The notes: generated from the sequence alone by a model not told the origin. Shown: positions 7,473 through 18,047, counted from the stretch's first letter. The stretch is 64,000 bases of DNA from an uncultured Tessaracoccus sp. (GCF_943914565.1 NZ_CALUCN010000006.1:124001-188000), one strand, 5' to 3'. Program-made: numbers and translations.

Positions 7473-8471
7473 GTGAAGAAGCTCATCAACGCCCCTGACA
7501 CGGTCGTGAGGGACATGCTGCGCGGCATCGAGGCCATGCATCCCGAGTGTCGCGTGGACCACACGAACCGCGTCGTCCTGCGGGCCCGACCGAAGGCCGA
7601 CGGCAAGGTCGCCGTCGTCTCGGGCGGCGGCTCCGGCCACGAACCCCTCCACGCCGGCTACGTCGGCGAGGGCATGCTCGACGCAGCCTGCGTCGGCGAG
7701 GTGTTCACCTCCCCCACCCCCGACCAGGTGCTGGCCGCCACCACCGCGGTCGACGGCGGCGCGGGCGTGCTGCACATCGTCAAGAACTACACCGGCGACG
7801 TCATGAACTTCGAGATGGGCGCCGAGCTCGCCCAGGCGGAGGGGATCGACGTCCGCACGGTCGTCGTCGCCGACGACGTCGCCGTCGAGGACTCGACGTT
7901 CACCGCCGGCCGACGCGGCGTCGCGGGGACGGCGCTGGTGGAGAAGATCGTCGGCGCTGCCGCCGAGGAGGGCATGGCACTCGACGAGCTCGTCGGGCTC
8001 GCCGAGCGGGTCGCGGCGAACGTCCGCACCATGGGGCTCGCCCTCACCTCCTGCGTCACCCCCGCCGCCGGCACCCCGACGTTCGACCTCCCCGACGACG
8101 AGATGGAGGTGGGCATCGGCATCCACGGCGAGCCGGGCCGCCACCGCGAGCCGTTCGTCGACGCGGCCCACGCCACCCGCGCGCTGCTCGACCCGGTGCT
8201 CGCGGACCTCGACTTCCCGGACGCCGACGTGGTCCTGCTCGTGAACGGCACCGGCGGCACCCCGCTCATGGAGCTCTACGTCGTCGCGGCCGAGGCCCAC
8301 GACCTCCTCGCCGAACGCGGGGTGCGCGTCGCGCGACGCAAGGTGGGCGACGTCGTCACCTCGCTCGAGATGCAGGGCTGCTCCCTCACGCTCCTGCGGG
8401 CCGACGCGGAGATGCTGCGCCTGCTCGACGCCCCCGCCCACACCCCCGCGTGGACGCAGGTGACGCGATGA
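7473..8471 (+). CDS. dhaK: Dihydroxyacetone kinase subunit K (substrate-binding)
   Basis: A 332-residue DhaK subunit, which binds dihydroxyacetone as a hemiaminal on a histidine and presents it for phosphorylation by DhaL. GGGSGHEP is at 50-57, and the substrate-binding His is probably H218 in GIGIHGEPG. The GTG at 7473 follows GGAAGGAA; the open frame upstream is antisense to purA. A TACGCT box at 7438-7443 is a likely promoter. It is the first gene of dhaK-dhaL-dhaM, joined by 4-bp overlaps. In the cell it feeds dihydroxyacetone into glycolysis as DHAP, with phosphoenolpyruvate as phosphate donor through DhaM. Confidence 0.95.
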   Translation: MKKLINAPDTVVRDMLRGIEAMHPECRVDHTNRVVLRARPKADGKVAVVSGGGSGHEPLHAGYVGEGMLDAACVGEVFTSPTPDQVLAATTAVDGGAGVLHIVKNYTGDVMNFEMGAELAQAEGIDVRTVVVADDVAVEDSTFTAGRRGVAGTALVEKIVGAAAEEGMALDELVGLAERVAANVRTMGLALTSCVTPAAGTPTFDLPDDEMEVGIGIHGEPGRHREPFVDAAHATRALLDPVLADLDFPDADVVLLVNGTGGTPLMELYVVAAEAHDLLAERGVRVARRKVGDVVTSLEMQGCSLTLLRADAEMLRLLDAPAHTPAWTQVTR

Positions 8472-9079
8472 TCGACCCGGCATTCGTCAAGACCTGGCTC
8501 ACCCGCTTCGGCGAGCTCGTCGAGGAGCACGCCGACGAACTCACCCAGCTCGACGCGGCGATCGGCGACGCGGACCACGGCGCCAACATGGCCCGCGGCA
8601 TGCGCGCCACCCCCGACTGGCTGGACGAGGACACCGTGGACGCGCAGCTCAAGGGCGTCGGCATGACGCTGCTGCGCGCCGTGGGCGGCACCGCAGGCCC
8701 GCTCTACGCGACGATGTTCCTCCACATGGCGCGCGGCCTCACCGACGACACCGGCGACGAGGCGTTCGCGCGGGCCTTCGTCGCCGGCGCCGAGGCGCTC
8801 GCCGCGCGTGGCCGCGCCCGACCGGACGACAAGACCATGTGCGACGTGCTGCTGCCCGCTACGCGCGTCCTGGCCGAGCGGCTGGGGGCCGGCGATGACT
8901 GGTCGACGTCGGTCGACGCCGCGGCGGCCGAGGCCCGACGGGGGCGCGACCACACCGTCGACCTCGTGGCCCGCAAGGGGCGCGCCTCCTACCTGGGCGA
9001 ACGGTCCAAGGGGCACATGGACCCGGGCGCGGCGTCCGCCGAGCTGCTGTTCCGAGCCCTGCAGGAGGTGCAGCGATGA
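8468..9079 (+). CDS. dhaL: Dihydroxyacetone kinase subunit L (nucleotide-binding)
   Basis: A 203-residue helical subunit that holds ADP/ATP permanently and passes phosphate to DhaK-bound dihydroxyacetone. The Mg-binding motif DAAIGDADHG is at about 31-40, and GGTAGPLY with KTMCDVL mark the nucleotide pocket. SYLGERSKGHMDPGA near the C-terminus is the family's conserved end. The ATG overlaps the dhaK stop (ATGA), and its own stop overlaps dhaM in the same way. Length is normal for PTS-dependent DhaL. Confidence 0.95.
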   Translation: MIDPAFVKTWLTRFGELVEEHADELTQLDAAIGDADHGANMARGMRATPDWLDEDTVDAQLKGVGMTLLRAVGGTAGPLYATMFLHMARGLTDDTGDEAFARAFVAGAEALAARGRARPDDKTMCDVLLPATRVLAERLGAGDDWSTSVDAAAAEARRGRDHTVDLVARKGRASYLGERSKGHMDPGAASAELLFRALQEVQR

Positions 9080-9801
9080 CCGTCGGCATCGTCGTCGTCT
9101 CCCACTCCGACCCCCTCGCCCGCGCGGCGCTCGACCTGGCCCGCGTGATGGTCCACGGCGAGATGCCGCCCGTCGCGGTCGCCGCCGGCCTCCCGGACGG
9201 CCGCCTGGGCACCGACACCACCGAGGTCATGCGCGGCATCGAGGAGGTGCAGCGCGGTGACGGCGTCGTGATCCTGGCCGACATGGGTTCGGCGATCATG
9301 GGCGCCGAGACCGCGATCGACCTGCTCGAGGCCGGGCCCGACGTGCGCGTCGCCGCGGCGCCCCTCGTGGAGGGGCTCACCGCTGCGCTCGTGCTCGCCG
9401 CAGCCGGTGCCGAGTTCGACGAGGTCGTCGACGCGGCCGAGCGCGCGATGCAGGCCAAGCTCGTCGCCCTCGGCCGGGACGACGTCGCGACCGGCCGCCC
9501 GGACGAGGAGCCCCCGCCTGCGGGACACACCGCCGAGGTGGAGCTCACCAACGAAGTCGGACTCCACGCCCGCCCGGCGTCGCGGATGGCTGCGCTGACG
9601 GGCCGGTTCGAGTCGGACGTCCGCGTGCGCTGCGGCGACAAGCCACTCGTCGACGCCCGCTCCACGATGAGCCTCATGGCGCTGGGCGCGAAGCAGGGCG
9701 ACGTGTTGCACCTCGAGGCCAGCGGACCCGACGCGGAGGAGGCCCTCGCGGCACTCGTGCAGTTCGTCGCCGACGGGCTGGGCGATCGCCGCGAGCCGTG
9801 A
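9076..9801 (+). CDS. dhaM: DhaM: PTS EIIA(DHA) domain fused to HPr
   Basis: A 241-residue phosphotransfer protein. The N-terminal 130 residues are the mannose-type EIIA domain with active His10 in VVSHSDPLA, which rephosphorylates DhaL-bound ADP. Residues about 151-238 are an HPr domain with GLHARPAS (His164) and the region around DARSTMSLMALG, which carries the usual HPr regulatory-serine position. Unlike the Escherichia coli protein there is no EI-like domain, so EI must act in trans. The fused HPr probably takes phosphate from EI and passes it to His10 within the same chain. Confidence 0.92.
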   Translation: MTVGIVVVSHSDPLARAALDLARVMVHGEMPPVAVAAGLPDGRLGTDTTEVMRGIEEVQRGDGVVILADMGSAIMGAETAIDLLEAGPDVRVAAAPLVEGLTAALVLAAAGAEFDEVVDAAERAMQAKLVALGRDDVATGRPDEEPPPAGHTAEVELTNEVGLHARPASRMAALTGRFESDVRVRCGDKPLVDARSTMSLMALGAKQGDVLHLEASGPDAEEALAALVQFVADGLGDRREP

Positions 9802-9837
9802 CCGGGCCACCGGTGCGGGAGCAACTAGGGTGACCCC

Positions 9838-10269
9838 ATGAGCGAGACGCACCAGAACCTGCTGGGCACCGACGTGCGCGTCGAGTTGCCGGTCGATCCC
9901 GCCGTCGACGCGATCCGGGAGGCGGGCAAGGAAGGATTCCTCGACGTCGTGGCCGCCCACCCCGAGTCCTCCTTGGTCTGGGCGCTGATGGCGGAGACGT
10001 GCCTGCGCGACGACGGCCTCGGCTCGTCGCTCGCGGCCTACGCCTACGCGCGCACCGGCTACCACCGCGGCCTCGACGCGCTGCGCCGCAACGGCTGGCG
10101 CGGCGAGGGCCTCGTGCCGTGGGAGCACGAACCCAACCGCGGTTTCCTTCGCGCGCTGTGGGCGCTGAGCGTCGCCGCCGGACGGATCGGCGAGAGCGAG
10201 GAGGAGGAACGCTGCGCGCAGTTCCTGCGAGACTCCTCGGAGACCGCGTTCCAGGTGCTCGCGGGCTGA
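9838..10269 (+). CDS. DUF3151 protein
   Basis: A 143-residue soluble protein of the actinobacterial DUF3151 family, recognised by the run AAHPESSLVWALMAE followed by AYAYARTGYHRGLD and LRRNGW. No catalytic motif is evident and no function is known to me. A TAGGGT -10 box (9826-9831) ends 6 nt before the ATG, so it is probably translated from a leaderless mRNA and has its own promoter rather than depending on the dha operon. Confidence 0.85.
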   Translation: MSETHQNLLGTDVRVELPVDPAVDAIREAGKEGFLDVVAAHPESSLVWALMAETCLRDDGLGSSLAAYAYARTGYHRGLDALRRNGWRGEGLVPWEHEPNRGFLRALWALSVAAGRIGESEEEERCAQFLRDSSETAFQVLAG

Positions 10270-10314
10270 GCCAACGGCCCCGCCCGGCTCCCGCCGCGTC
10301 GTAGGCTTGGGGTC

Positions 10315-10635
10315 ATGATCTTCATCGTCGTGAAGTACCAGGTCAAGCCCGAGGCCGCCGACCGCTGGATGGACGCGGTCGCGGACTTCACCCGCGCCAC
10401 GCGCGCCGAACCCGGCAACCTGTGGTTCGAGTGGTCGCGCAGCGTCGAGGACCCGAACGAGTACGTCCTCGTCGAGGCGTTCAAGGACGACGCGGGCGCG
10501 GCCCACGTCAACTCCGACCACTTCCAGGCGGGCCTCGACGCGATGCGCCCGCTCCTCACGGAGACCCCGAGGATCGTCTCGCGCATGATCGAGGGCGAGG
10601 GCTGGGACGAGATGGGCGAGCTGCGCATCGACTGA
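10315..10635 (+). CDS. Antibiotic biosynthesis monooxygenase-domain (YgiN-like) protein
   Basis: A 106-residue ferredoxin-like fold protein of the ABM family. It has the N-terminal strand IVVKYQVKPEAADRW, the central PGNLWFEWSRS and the strand EYVLVEAFKDDAGAAHVNSDHF, which carries the conserved H-x-x-S-x-H-F stretch. Family members act as cofactor-free quinol monooxygenases or small haem/redox proteins; the actual substrate is unknown. A TAGGCT box at 10302-10307 lies 7 nt before the ATG, so the transcript is probably leaderless. Confidence 0.85.
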   Translation: MIFIVVKYQVKPEAADRWMDAVADFTRATRAEPGNLWFEWSRSVEDPNEYVLVEAFKDDAGAAHVNSDHFQAGLDAMRPLLTETPRIVSRMIEGEGWDEMGELRID

Positions 10636-10728
10636 CCCCCACGCACCGGGCCCGGGCCACGTCGGCGTTTCCCGTCGTGGCGGGCAGGCGCGTACACTGC
10701 GACTGCCCAGACCCCCGAGGAGCGCCCC

Positions 10729-12138
<1,410 letters not shown>

Positions 12139-12408
12139 GCAGCACGAGCCGCTCGACCTCGCGCAGGTCTGCCTCGGCGAGGTGGCCCGCGAGCAGCTGC
12201 CGAGTGAGGGTGGCGGAGGCGCGCTCGTCGTCGGGGGTGGTGTTGGTGTGGACGGCGTCGTGGCACCAGAACGCGATGCGTTCGAGGTCGCCGGCGCCCA
12301 GTTCGTCGAGCACGGCGAGCCCGAAGCGCAGGTGCGACTCGCCGTGGTAGCGGCGGTGCGGCTCGCGCCAACGGGCGAGCAGCTCGTCGCGGACGGCGTC
12401 GGGGAGGG

Positions 12409-12792
12409 TCACCACTGGCGGTTCACCCCGACGGCGATGCCGGCGAACGCCGCGGCCCAGAGGAGGCTCGCAAAGGTGCCGATGATGAACAGCTCACCCA
12501 GGCGCGGGTCCTGACCGTTGCGCAGCTCCGGGTAGCGGCCGAGCCCCTTCACGACGAGGATGAACGCCAGCCCCTCGGGGAAGCCGGCGACGAGGCAGAC
12601 GTACGTCGCGGCGCGTTCGAGCAGGCCGATCCACCGGCCACCGGGGAGGCGAGGCTGCGCGTCGATGACGGTCGGGTCCGACGCGGGCCTCGGCGGGTCG
12701 ATGCGCGTGAGCAGCGCGCGCACGACGGGGTTGCCGGCGACGGCGAGCGCGCCGCAGACCGCGACGACGAGGCCGTGCAGCCAGGTGTCCAC
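12409..12792 (-). CDS. Three-helix membrane protein, SatD partner
   Basis: A 127-residue protein with hydrophobic segments at about 6-24, 55-80 and 100-122. It contains AGFPEGLAFILVVKGLGRYPELR and ELFIIGTFASLLWA, patterns I recall next to satD genes in actinobacteria. The GTG at 12792 follows a GGAGGTGA ribosome site. It is divergent from satD (40-bp gap) and overlaps the truncated HD gene. A role with SatD is suggested by location only. The function is unknown. Confidence 0.75.
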   Translation of the reverse strand: MDTWLHGLVVAVCGALAVAGNPVVRALLTRIDPPRPASDPTVIDAQPRLPGGRWIGLLERAATYVCLVAGFPEGLAFILVVKGLGRYPELRNGQDPRLGELFIIGTFASLLWAAAFAGIAVGVNRQW

Positions 12793-12832
12793 GTCCGCCT
12801 CACCTCCGTGAGGATTCAGCTACCATCTTCAT

Positions 12833-13468
12833 GTGGCAGATATTCAGGTATTTCCTTCATCTACGGCGGTGCTGGCGGACATCGTCGGGTCCCGCGGGGC
12901 GGACCGCCCGGCCTCGCACGCCGCGCTGCTGGGCGCGATCGACGAGGCCAACGCCACGGTACCGCAGCGCGACCCGCTTCGCGTGACCGTGGGCGACGAG
13001 GTCCAGGGCGTGTACGCGACCCCGGGCGAGGCGTTCCGTGCGCTCTTCACGCTCCGCGCCGCGCTCGACGGCGTGGTCGACCTGCGCTTCGGGCTCGGCC
13101 TCGGCGAGGTGCGCGTGATCGACGCCCGCCGCGGCATCCAGGACGGCGACGCGTGGGCGGCGGCGCGCGAGGCTGTCGAGGCCGTCGAGGCGGCCGCGCG
13201 AGAGCCCGGCGCCCACGGCCTGCGCGTCGCGGTGCGCGGGACGATCGGCAACCCGCTCGCGGAACCCCTCGCCCAGCTCGTCGACGCCCAGCTCGCCGCC
13301 CTCGGCGACGGACCCCGCGCCTCGTTCTGGGCACTGCGCGCCGGCCTCGACAACCGCACCGCCGCGAAGCGGCTCGGCGTCAGCCCCTCGGCAAACTCCC
13401 AGCGAGTCACGAACAACGCCCTGCGCACCCTGCTCGCCGCCGTTCACGCGCTGGAAGCACTGTCGTGA
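12833..13468 (+). CDS. SatD-family protein
   Basis: A 211-residue protein of the SatD family, named from an acid-tolerance operon of Streptococcus mutans. The N-terminal half has VLADIVGSR, GDEVQGVYATPGEA, GLGLGEV and QDGDAWAAAREA, a layout reminiscent of nucleotide-cyclase folds. The C-terminus (about 165-205) has a helix-turn-helix with TAAKRLGVSPSANSQRVTNN. Biochemical activity is unknown to me. The GTG start is supported by a TACCAT box (12821-12826) 6 nt upstream (leaderless). A frameshifted membrane-protein ORF follows directly. Confidence 0.85.
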   Translation: MADIQVFPSSTAVLADIVGSRGADRPASHAALLGAIDEANATVPQRDPLRVTVGDEVQGVYATPGEAFRALFTLRAALDGVVDLRFGLGLGEVRVIDARRGIQDGDAWAAAREAVEAVEAAAREPGAHGLRVAVRGTIGNPLAEPLAQLVDAQLAALGDGPRASFWALRAGLDNRTAAKRLGVSPSANSQRVTNNALRTLLAAVHALEALS

Positions 13469-13687
13469 TGCGCGCGGTATGGCAAGGCGATCCTGCTGGG
13501 TGTCGTCGCGCTCGAGATCTCGGTGCTGGTCGTACCCTCCGCCGTGGCCCTCGGCCGACCGCGGATCCGCGACGCGGTGCGCTGGAGCCGGTGGTTCGCA
13601 CCAGGCTCGCCACCGCGTCGCACGATCGTGTTGCCGGGCATCCACGTCGACGAGGCGTGGCTCCGCGCCCGTCGCACCCGGCCGTGA
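13468..13687 (+). pseudogene. Frameshifted small membrane protein after satD
   Basis: An ATG overlaps the satD stop (TGATG, 13468). Its frame gives only a short run, but the frame one base over, from 13478, reads YGKAILLGVVALEISVLVVP, then a basic Trp-rich stretch, to a TGA at 13685-13687. That frame shows strong GC3 bias and one good membrane helix. Removing a single base from CGCGCGG (13471-13477) would join the start to this frame as a 72-residue protein. It is either a real frameshift, a sequencing error in a CG run, or a protein with a non-standard start. Confidence 0.55.
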
Positions 13688-13732
13688 CCGCCGGCACGTG
13701 GGCAACGTCGACGAGGGTGACCGATCTGCCCG

Positions 13733-13746
13733 TACAATGACCGCCA
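13733..13746 (+). promoter_or_regulatory. putA -10 box (leaderless start)
   Basis: TACAAT at 13733-13738 is a near-consensus -10 hexamer. It overlaps the first of two in-frame ATGs (13737) and ends 7 nt before the second ATG (13746). The transcript would therefore begin at or next to the second ATG, which favours 13746 as the real start and a leaderless mRNA. Confidence 0.65.
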
Positions 13747-16700
13747 TGGTCAACGATGTCCTCGCAGATGCCGCCGTCGCGAAGGTCCGCGACTGGCTGT
13801 CCCGCCCCCGCCCACGTCGCAGCGCCTCGGCCACCCAGCTGGCGAACCTGCTGCAGGACGAGGACGGGTTGCAGTTCACGATCGACTTCATCGACCGCGT
13901 CGTCCGCGCCGAGGACGACCGCGCGGCGGCCAAGGAGTTCGCGCGTCTGGGCAGACGCGCGCCGAAGTTCCTGGCCCCGCACCTCAAGGCGGCGGTGCGG
14001 GCCGGCGGGATCGCCGCGCCGCGCCTGCCGGGCGTCGTCGTGCCGACGGCCCGCAGGGCCCTGCGCGAGATGGTGAGTCACCTCGTGATCGACGCCTCCG
14101 AGCAACGCCTCGGCCGCCACCTCGCCAAGCTCCGCGCCTCGGGTGCGCAGCTCAACGTGAACCTCCTCGGCGAGGCCGTGCTCGGCCGTCGCGAGGCCGA
14201 CCTCCGTCTCGCCGGCACCGAGCAGCTGCTGCGCCGCGACGACGTCGACTACGTCTCGATCAAGGTCTCGTCGGTCATGCCGCAGCTGAACCTCTGGGCC
14301 TTCGAGGAGACCGTCACCGACGTCGTCGAACGCCTCACGCCGCTGTACCGCATCGCGGCCGCGCGCAAGAAGTTCATCAACCTCGACATGGAGGAGTACC
14401 GCGACCTGGACCTCACCCTCGAGGTCTTCACCCGGCTGTTGTCGCAGCCCGAGTTCCACGAGCTCCACGCCGGCATCGTCCTGCAGGCCTACCTCCCCGA
14501 CGCGCTGGGCGCCCTCGAACGCCTCACGGACTTCTCGCGCCAACGGGTCGCCTCCGGCGGCGCCGGCATCAAGATCCGCGTGGTGAAGGGCGCCAACCTC
14601 GCGATGGAGCGCGTCGACGCCGCCGTCCACGGCTGGCCGCTCGCCACCTGCCCCTCGAAGGCCTCGTCGGACGCCAACTACAAGCGCGTCCTCACCCACG
14701 CGCTCACCGACACCTCCGAGACCGGCGTGCGCATCGGCGTCGCGGGCCACAACCTGTTCGACCTGGCCTACACGATCGAGCTCGCCCGCCGGCACGACAC
14801 GCTCGACCGGCTCGACGTCGAGATGCTGCTCGGCATGGCCGACGAGCACCTCGATGCCGTGCGCGAGGACCTCCCCCGCGTCGTGATCTACACCCCCGTC
14901 GTGCAGCCGAAGGACTTCAACGCCGCGGTCGCGTACCTCGTGCGCCGGCTGGAGGAGAACGGCTCGGGCGAGAACTTCATGTCCAACATGTTCTCGCTCG
15001 ACTCCGCCCCGGTCTTCGCGGTCGAGGAACGACGCTTCCGCCACTCGCTCGAGCTGCTCGCCGACGAGGACCGCCCCACCCGCAACCGCACCCAGGACCG
15101 CGGCGCGGACGAGGGCCGTCCGCACCCCGAGGAGTTCCACAACGAGCCCGACACCGACCCCGCACTCGAGCCGAACCGGCGCTGGGCGGCGGGGATCACC
15201 GCCCGGGTCAAGGATTCCCGACTGGGCGTGGACGTCGTCGAGGCGCACCGGGAGCAGGACGTGGACCGGCTCGTCGACGAGACCGTCGCCGCCGGCGCCG
15301 CATGGGCCGAGCGCGGCGCGCGCGAGCGTCGCCACATCCTCTACGCCTGCGCCGACGAGCTGGCCCGCCGTCGCGGGGAGCTCATCGAGGTGATGGGCGC
15401 CGAGACCGGCAAGACCCTCGCCGAGGGCGACGTCGAGGTCTCGGAGGCGATCGACTTCTGCCGCTACTACGCCGACCAGTCGCTCGAGCTCGAGCGGACC
15501 CCCGGCGCGACGGCGGTCCCGGTCGGCCTCACCCTCGTCGTCCCGCCGTGGAACTTCCCCACCGCGATCCCCTGCGGCGGCACCGTCGCGGCGCTCGCCA
15601 CCGGCTCGCCGGTCATCATGAAGCCCGCGCCCCAGGCGGAGCGCACGGCCGCGTGCGTCGTCGAGGCGCTCTGGGCCGGCGGGGTGCCGAAGGAGGTGCT
15701 GCGCTTCGCACCGATCGGTGAGGGCGACGCCGCGCACCGGCTCGTCACGCACGAGGCCATCGGGCGCCTCATCTTCACCGGTTCGTCGGAGACCGCGGCC
15801 CGGTTCCGGCAGTGGCGGCCGGACCTCGTGCTCGTCGGTGAGACGAGTGGCAAGAACGGCATCATCGTCACGCCCGCGGCCGACTACGACCTCGCCGCGA
15901 ACGACCTCGCCCGCAGCGCGTTCCTGCACGCCGGGCAGAAGTGCTCGGCCGCGTCGCTCGGCATCCTCGTCGGCTCGGTGGGCAGTTCCGAGCGGTTCCT
16001 GCGGCAGCTCGTCGACGCGGTCGAGACCCTGTGCGTGGGCTACCCGGACGACCCGACGTCGCAGGTGGGCCCGGTCATCGAGGAGGCCTCCGGCAAGCTC
16101 GAACGCGCGCTCACCACGCTCGGCGAGGGCGAGCGCTGGCTGCTGCAGCCGAAGCGGCTCGACGACACCGGCCGGCTGTGGAGCCCCGGGGTACGCGTCG
16201 GGGTCGAGCCCGGCTCGGACACCCATCTCACGGAGTTCTTCGGACCACACCTGTCCCTCATCCGCGTGGACACGCTCGAGGAGGCGATCGAGGTGCAGAA
16301 CGGCACCGAGTACGGCCTCACCGCCGGCATCCACTCGCTCGACGCCGACGAGGTGCGGCAGTGGCTGGGCGCCGTCGACGCGGGCAACCTCTACATCGGG
16401 CGCGGCATCACCGGCGCGATCGTGCGCAGGCAGCCGTTCGGTGGCTGGAAGCTGTCCCAGGTGGGGCCGGGCGCCAAGGCCGGTGGCCCCAACTACCTCT
16501 CGACCCTCGTCGACTGGGTTGCCGACGAGCACGACTCCGACGCGTCGTTCCTCCGCGCGGCGCAGGACTCGGACCTCAGGGTGTGGGAATCGGAGTTCGC
16601 AGCGGCCCGCGACGTCTCGGCGCTCGGCGTCGAGCGCAACGTGCTGCGCTACCGCCCGACGCGGGAGGTGCTCGTGCGCGTCACGGACGGTGCGCGGCAG

Positions 16701-17093
16701 GTGGAGGTGCAGCGCGTGCTGAGCGCCGTGATCCGCACCGGCTCGCACATCCGGCTCTCGACCGCGATCCCGCTGGAGGACTCCGTGGCCAAGCTGGGCT
16801 GCGTCGCGGAGTACGCGCTCGAGGACGACGCCGAGTTCCACGCCCGGCTCGCCCGGCCGGGGTCGCTCGACGAGCGCAACGAGCAGGACCGGGTGCGTCG
16901 CATCCGCGTCGTCGGCCCGGACCCGGAGGTGCGGCGCCTCGTCGCCGAGGACGTGCGGGTGGCCGTGTACGACCAGCCCGTGACCGCGTCGGGGCGGCTG
17001 GAGATGCTGCCGTTCCTGCGTGAGCAGGCCGTGAGCCTCACCGCGCACCGCTACGGCAACGCGGATCCGCGCTTCGTCGAGCTCCGGCTGTGA
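13746..17093 (+). CDS. putA: Bifunctional proline dehydrogenase / L-glutamate-semialdehyde dehydrogenase
   Basis: A 1115-residue PutA oxidising proline to glutamate in two steps. The N-terminal TIM barrel (about 70-430) carries the FAD/proline site: YVSIKVSSV, LDMEEYRDLDLT, RVVKGAN and the carboxylate-binding arginine pair in AYLVRRLEEN. Residues about 475-970 are the aldehyde dehydrogenase: PPWNFPTAIPCG, EGDAAHRLV, GETSGKNGIIV and catalytic Cys near 733 in HAGQKCSAAS. A further about 140-residue C-terminal region follows, as in many actinobacterial PutA proteins. There is no ribbon-helix-helix DNA-binding domain at the N-terminus, so it is not an autorepressor. The start at 13746 is explained by the -10 box. 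Confidence 0.95.
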   Translation: MVNDVLADAAVAKVRDWLSRPRPRRSASATQLANLLQDEDGLQFTIDFIDRVVRAEDDRAAAKEFARLGRRAPKFLAPHLKAAVRAGGIAAPRLPGVVVPTARRALREMVSHLVIDASEQRLGRHLAKLRASGAQLNVNLLGEAVLGRREADLRLAGTEQLLRRDDVDYVSIKVSSVMPQLNLWAFEETVTDVVERLTPLYRIAAARKKFINLDMEEYRDLDLTLEVFTRLLSQPEFHELHAGIVLQAYLPDALGALERLTDFSRQRVASGGAGIKIRVVKGANLAMERVDAAVHGWPLATCPSKASSDANYKRVLTHALTDTSETGVRIGVAGHNLFDLAYTIELARRHDTLDRLDVEMLLGMADEHLDAVREDLPRVVIYTPVVQPKDFNAAVAYLVRRLEENGSGENFMSNMFSLDSAPVFAVEERRFRHSLELLADEDRPTRNRTQDRGADEGRPHPEEFHNEPDTDPALEPNRRWAAGITARVKDSRLGVDVVEAHREQDVDRLVDETVAAGAAWAERGARERRHILYACADELARRRGELIEVMGAETGKTLAEGDVEVSEAIDFCRYYADQSLELERTPGATAVPVGLTLVVPPWNFPTAIPCGGTVAALATGSPVIMKPAPQAERTAACVVEALWAGGVPKEVLRFAPIGEGDAAHRLVTHEAIGRLIFTGSSETAARFRQWRPDLVLVGETSGKNGIIVTPAADYDLAANDLARSAFLHAGQKCSAASLGILVGSVGSSERFLRQLVDAVETLCVGYPDDPTSQVGPVIEEASGKLERALTTLGEGERWLLQPKRLDDTGRLWSPGVRVGVEPGSDTHLTEFFGPHLSLIRVDTLEEAIEVQNGTEYGLTAGIHSLDADEVRQWLGAVDAGNLYIGRGITGAIVRRQPFGGWKLSQVGPGAKAGGPNYLSTLVDWVADEHDSDASFLRAAQDSDLRVWESEFAAARDVSALGVERNVLRYRPTREVLVRVTDGARQVEVQRVLSAVIRTGSHIRLSTAIPLEDSVAKLGCVAEYALEDDAEFHARLARPGSLDERNEQDRVRRIRVVGPDPEVRRLVAEDVRVAVYDQPVTASGRLEMLPFLREQAVSLTAHRYGNADPRFVELRL

Positions 17094-17111
17094 GCCCGAC
17101 GGGGGCGCCGG

Positions 17112-18047
17112 TCAGTCGGTGTCCTCGTGGCCCTCGTGGATGGGCGAGTTCTTGTCCGCGTGGTTGTGGCGTCCGCGCGTCACGATGAGCGGGTCGGTCG
17201 GCTTGATCTTCGACGGGTCCTTGCCGTCGTACTCGTGGAGGTCGAGGAACAGCCGCATGGCGTTCAGCCGGGCGCGCTTCTTGTCGTTGGACTTGATGCG
17301 GTACCACGGCGCGATCACCGTGTCGGTGTGCTTCAGCATCGCCGACTTCGCCTCGGTGTAGAGGTCCCAGCGCCCGAGCGACTCCAGGTCCATCGGCGAG
17401 AGCTTCCAGCGACGCACGGGGTCGATCTGACGGATCGCGAAGCGGGTGCGCTGCTCGCGCTGCGTGACGGAGAACCACAGCTTCGTCACGGTGATGCCCG
17501 ACTGGATGAGCATCTCCTCGAACACCGGGGCCTGCCGGAGGAACACCTGGTACTCGTCCTCGGTGCAGAAGCCCATGACGCGCTCGACGCCGGCGCGGTT
17601 GTACCACGAGCGGTCGAACAGCACGATCTCGCCGGCGGTGGGCAGGTGCTGCACGTAGCGCTGGAAGTACCACTGGCCCTGCTCGCGCTCGGTGGGTTTG
17701 TTGAGCGCCACGACGCGTGCGGTGCGGGGGTTGAGGTGCTCGGTGAACCGCTTGATCGCGCCACCCTTGCCGGCAGCGTCGCGGCCCTCGAAGATGATGA
17801 TGTGCTTGGTGCCGTGGTCCTGCGCCGAGTACTGCATCTTCAGCAGCTCGATCTGCAGCTCGCGCTTCTCGCGCTCGTAGTCGTCGCGGGAGAGCAGCTC
17901 GTCGTACGGGTAGCGATCGCGCCACGTCTCGACGGCGTTGCCCAGCGGATCGATGAGGTAGGGGTCCTCCCCGTGGACGTCGGTGACGGTGTAGCCCTCG
18001 TCGCGCATCTGGTCGATGTACTCGCGGAGGTTCTGGTTGCGGCTCAT
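17112..18047 (-). CDS. ppk2: Polyphosphate kinase 2
   Basis: A 311-residue PPK2 with Walker A GRDAAGKGG at 88-96, Walker B IVLFDRSWYNRAGVERVMGF and the lid sequence REQRTRFAIRQIDPVRRWKLS. The enzyme moves phosphate between polyphosphate and nucleoside diphosphates (GDP or ADP). The single-domain length fits class I enzymes. It is convergent with putA (18-bp gap) and divergent from tpx. With ppk1 at 22.2 kb it gives the cell both polyphosphate kinases. Confidence 0.94.
   Translation of the reverse strand: MSRNQNLREYIDQMRDEGYTVTDVHGEDPYLIDPLGNAVETWRDRYPYDELLSRDDYEREKRELQIELLKMQYSAQDHGTKHIIIFEGRDAAGKGGAIKRFTEHLNPRTARVVALNKPTEREQGQWYFQRYVQHLPTAGEIVLFDRSWYNRAGVERVMGFCTEDEYQVFLRQAPVFEEMLIQSGITVTKLWFSVTQREQRTRFAIRQIDPVRRWKLSPMDLESLGRWDLYTEAKSAMLKHTDTVIAPWYRIKSNDKKRARLNAMRLFLDLHEYDGKDPSKIKPTDPLIVTRGRHNHADKNSPIHEGHEDTD

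Noticed and set aside
13407..17048. A 1213-codon minus-strand open frame antisense to putA
   Set aside because: It is the mirror of putA's codon bias, with no recognisable domain and no promoter or ribosome site.
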